A DNA stretch of 22,323 bases from the IMG/VR virus record IMGVR_UViG_3300030329_002081, positions 1 to 22,323 of that record; one strand, 5' to 3'. The notes under the pieces were generated by a model that was not told where the DNA came from, searched no databases, and saw only the letters and a program-made list of their open reading frames with translations. Position numbers and translations under genes: made by a program. Shown here piece after piece: positions 21,751 to 22,323 of this stretch; the stretch's first letter is position 1, and the number at the start of each line of letters is the position of its first letter. Source of the stretch: a virus.

Positions 21751-22323
21751 TTAACTCTCCCTACAAATAACGTCAACCAAACCGTCAGTATCGATTACTA
21801 AGCCGTTAGCTGAAAACATTGATGTTACTAACCAAGATGTGCGGTTTGCGACATAGTTGATTTCCGTTTTTGGAGACATACCCATTGCTAAACCACAAGC
21901 TGATTTATGCCACGCAAAGCAGGTTCTATCATTTGAACCATCCTTGTTAAGGCCACCCTCATCCCGGTCACCTACCATGTGGATAGTGAAGCCGGCAAAT
22001 TGATTGATCTCACCACGAGCCAAGCCCTGAAGTTGAATAAAATCAGAACTTACTGCTCTTTCATCATTTAGTAATGAAGCCATAGAATTTGCATGAATAA
22101 CCATGTGGCGGTCAGTCATTGGTACGTTTTTGGCACTGAGTAGTTTACCTGCTTCGACAATTTTACCAACATCGAGGTCACTTGCTCCTGATCCAGAGGT
22201 TCTGACTGTGTTTGCCACAGTACCCCCGGCAGAAGCCGCAAGCATCGCATCGAGGATCACTTGGTCCTGTCTCCGTGCTATTGATTTGCCTAGCATTTCT
22301 GCTAGTTCAGATCGCTCGTCAAA
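21751..22323 (-). CDS. Major capsid protein (C-terminal part, runs off right edge)
   Basis: The reading frame is open to the window edge, so the true start lies beyond 22323. The ATG at 22296 is internal. The visible 190 residues include ERSELAEMLGKSIARRQDQV followed by ILDAMLAAS, a helix typical of podovirus capsid proteins. After it come VPMTDRHMVIHANSMASLLN, a FAGFTIHMVGDRDEGGL segment, and a hydrophobic CFAWHKSACGLAMGM stretch. The end is WLVTSMFSANGLVIDTDGLVDVIC. This order (spine helix, R-x-x-V-x-x-x-x-x-x-x-LL strand, G-x-x-I-x-x-V and the late A-x-G-x-A-x-G element) fits HK97-fold major capsid proteins. Which subgroup it belongs to needs the missing N-terminus. Confidence 0.85.
   Translation of the reverse strand, partial: FDERSELAEMLGKSIARRQDQVILDAMLAASAGGTVANTVRTSGSGASDLDVGKIVEAGKLLSAKNVPMTDRHMVIHANSMASLLNDERAVSSDFIQLQGLARGEINQFAGFTIHMVGDRDEGGLNKDGSNDRTCFAWHKSACGLAMGMSPKTEINYVANRTSWLVTSMFSANGLVIDTDGLVDVICRES

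Noticed and set aside
1-22323. tRNA or rRNA genes and insertion sequences
   Set aside because: No tRNA T-arm consensus in a cloverleaf context, no rRNA-like stretch and no transposase with terminal repeats were seen by eye. The serine recombinase lacks flanking repeats of a mobile element.

Overview
The window looks like part of a double-stranded DNA phage genome with a short, T7-like tail (podovirus), or a prophage of that type. No clear host chromosomal gene is visible. The virion genes show this: a major capsid protein runs off the right edge, followed by a T7 gp11-like head-tail adaptor, a gp12-like tail nozzle, three or four internal (ejection) proteins and a tail fibre with a T7 gp17-like anchor. 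The fairly AT-rich sequence, the gene-transfer-agent-type holin and the repetitive, glycine/threonine-rich tail proteins resemble phages of marine Alphaproteobacteria. That host assignment is inference, not proof. Terminase, portal and DNA polymerase are not in the window.

Layout. (1) Bases 1-1966, minus strand: a ribbon-helix-helix (RHH) protein, a C5-cytosine methyltransferase, a DUF1064-type nuclease and a stand-alone DnaA domain-IV-like DNA-binding protein cut by the left edge. They are almost end to end and read as one operon. A second, well-initiated reading frame of 164 codons lies inside the methyltransferase gene on the same strand. (2) Bases 1967-2101: a divergent control region with palindromes over a plausible promoter. 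(3) Bases 2102-6466, plus strand: a small unknown protein, a compact serine recombinase, a winged-helix-like protein, a five-unit 16-bp iteron array, an unknown protein, a palindrome-bearing promoter, a small membrane protein, a YqaJ-type exonuclease, an ERF-type annealing protein and a LexA-like DNA-binding domain. This is the early recombination/replication/control block. (4) Bases 6467-6524: a convergent gap with a bidirectional terminator hairpin. (5) Bases 6525-22323, minus strand: the late block. In transcription order it runs capsid, small head protein, adaptor, nozzle, internal proteins, tail fibre, fibre-chaperone-like protein, four small membrane proteins including the holin, and an M15 peptidase endolysin.

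How the parts fit. YqaJ nuclease and ERF annealase form a two-component single-strand annealing recombination pair. The wHTH protein next to iterons, and the DnaA-like protein, are candidates for origin recognition. Late genes build the capsid and ejection machine and then lyse the cell. The serine recombinase and three small DNA-binding regulators suggest a temperate or plasmid-like option, but no attachment site can be identified.

The most interesting points are the gene-within-a-gene in the methyltransferase, the iteron array beside a putative initiator, a PcrA/UvrD-like Tudor domain on an ejection protein, two extra beta-rich modules inside the tail nozzle protein, and a perfect 17-bp repeat in front of two late genes.
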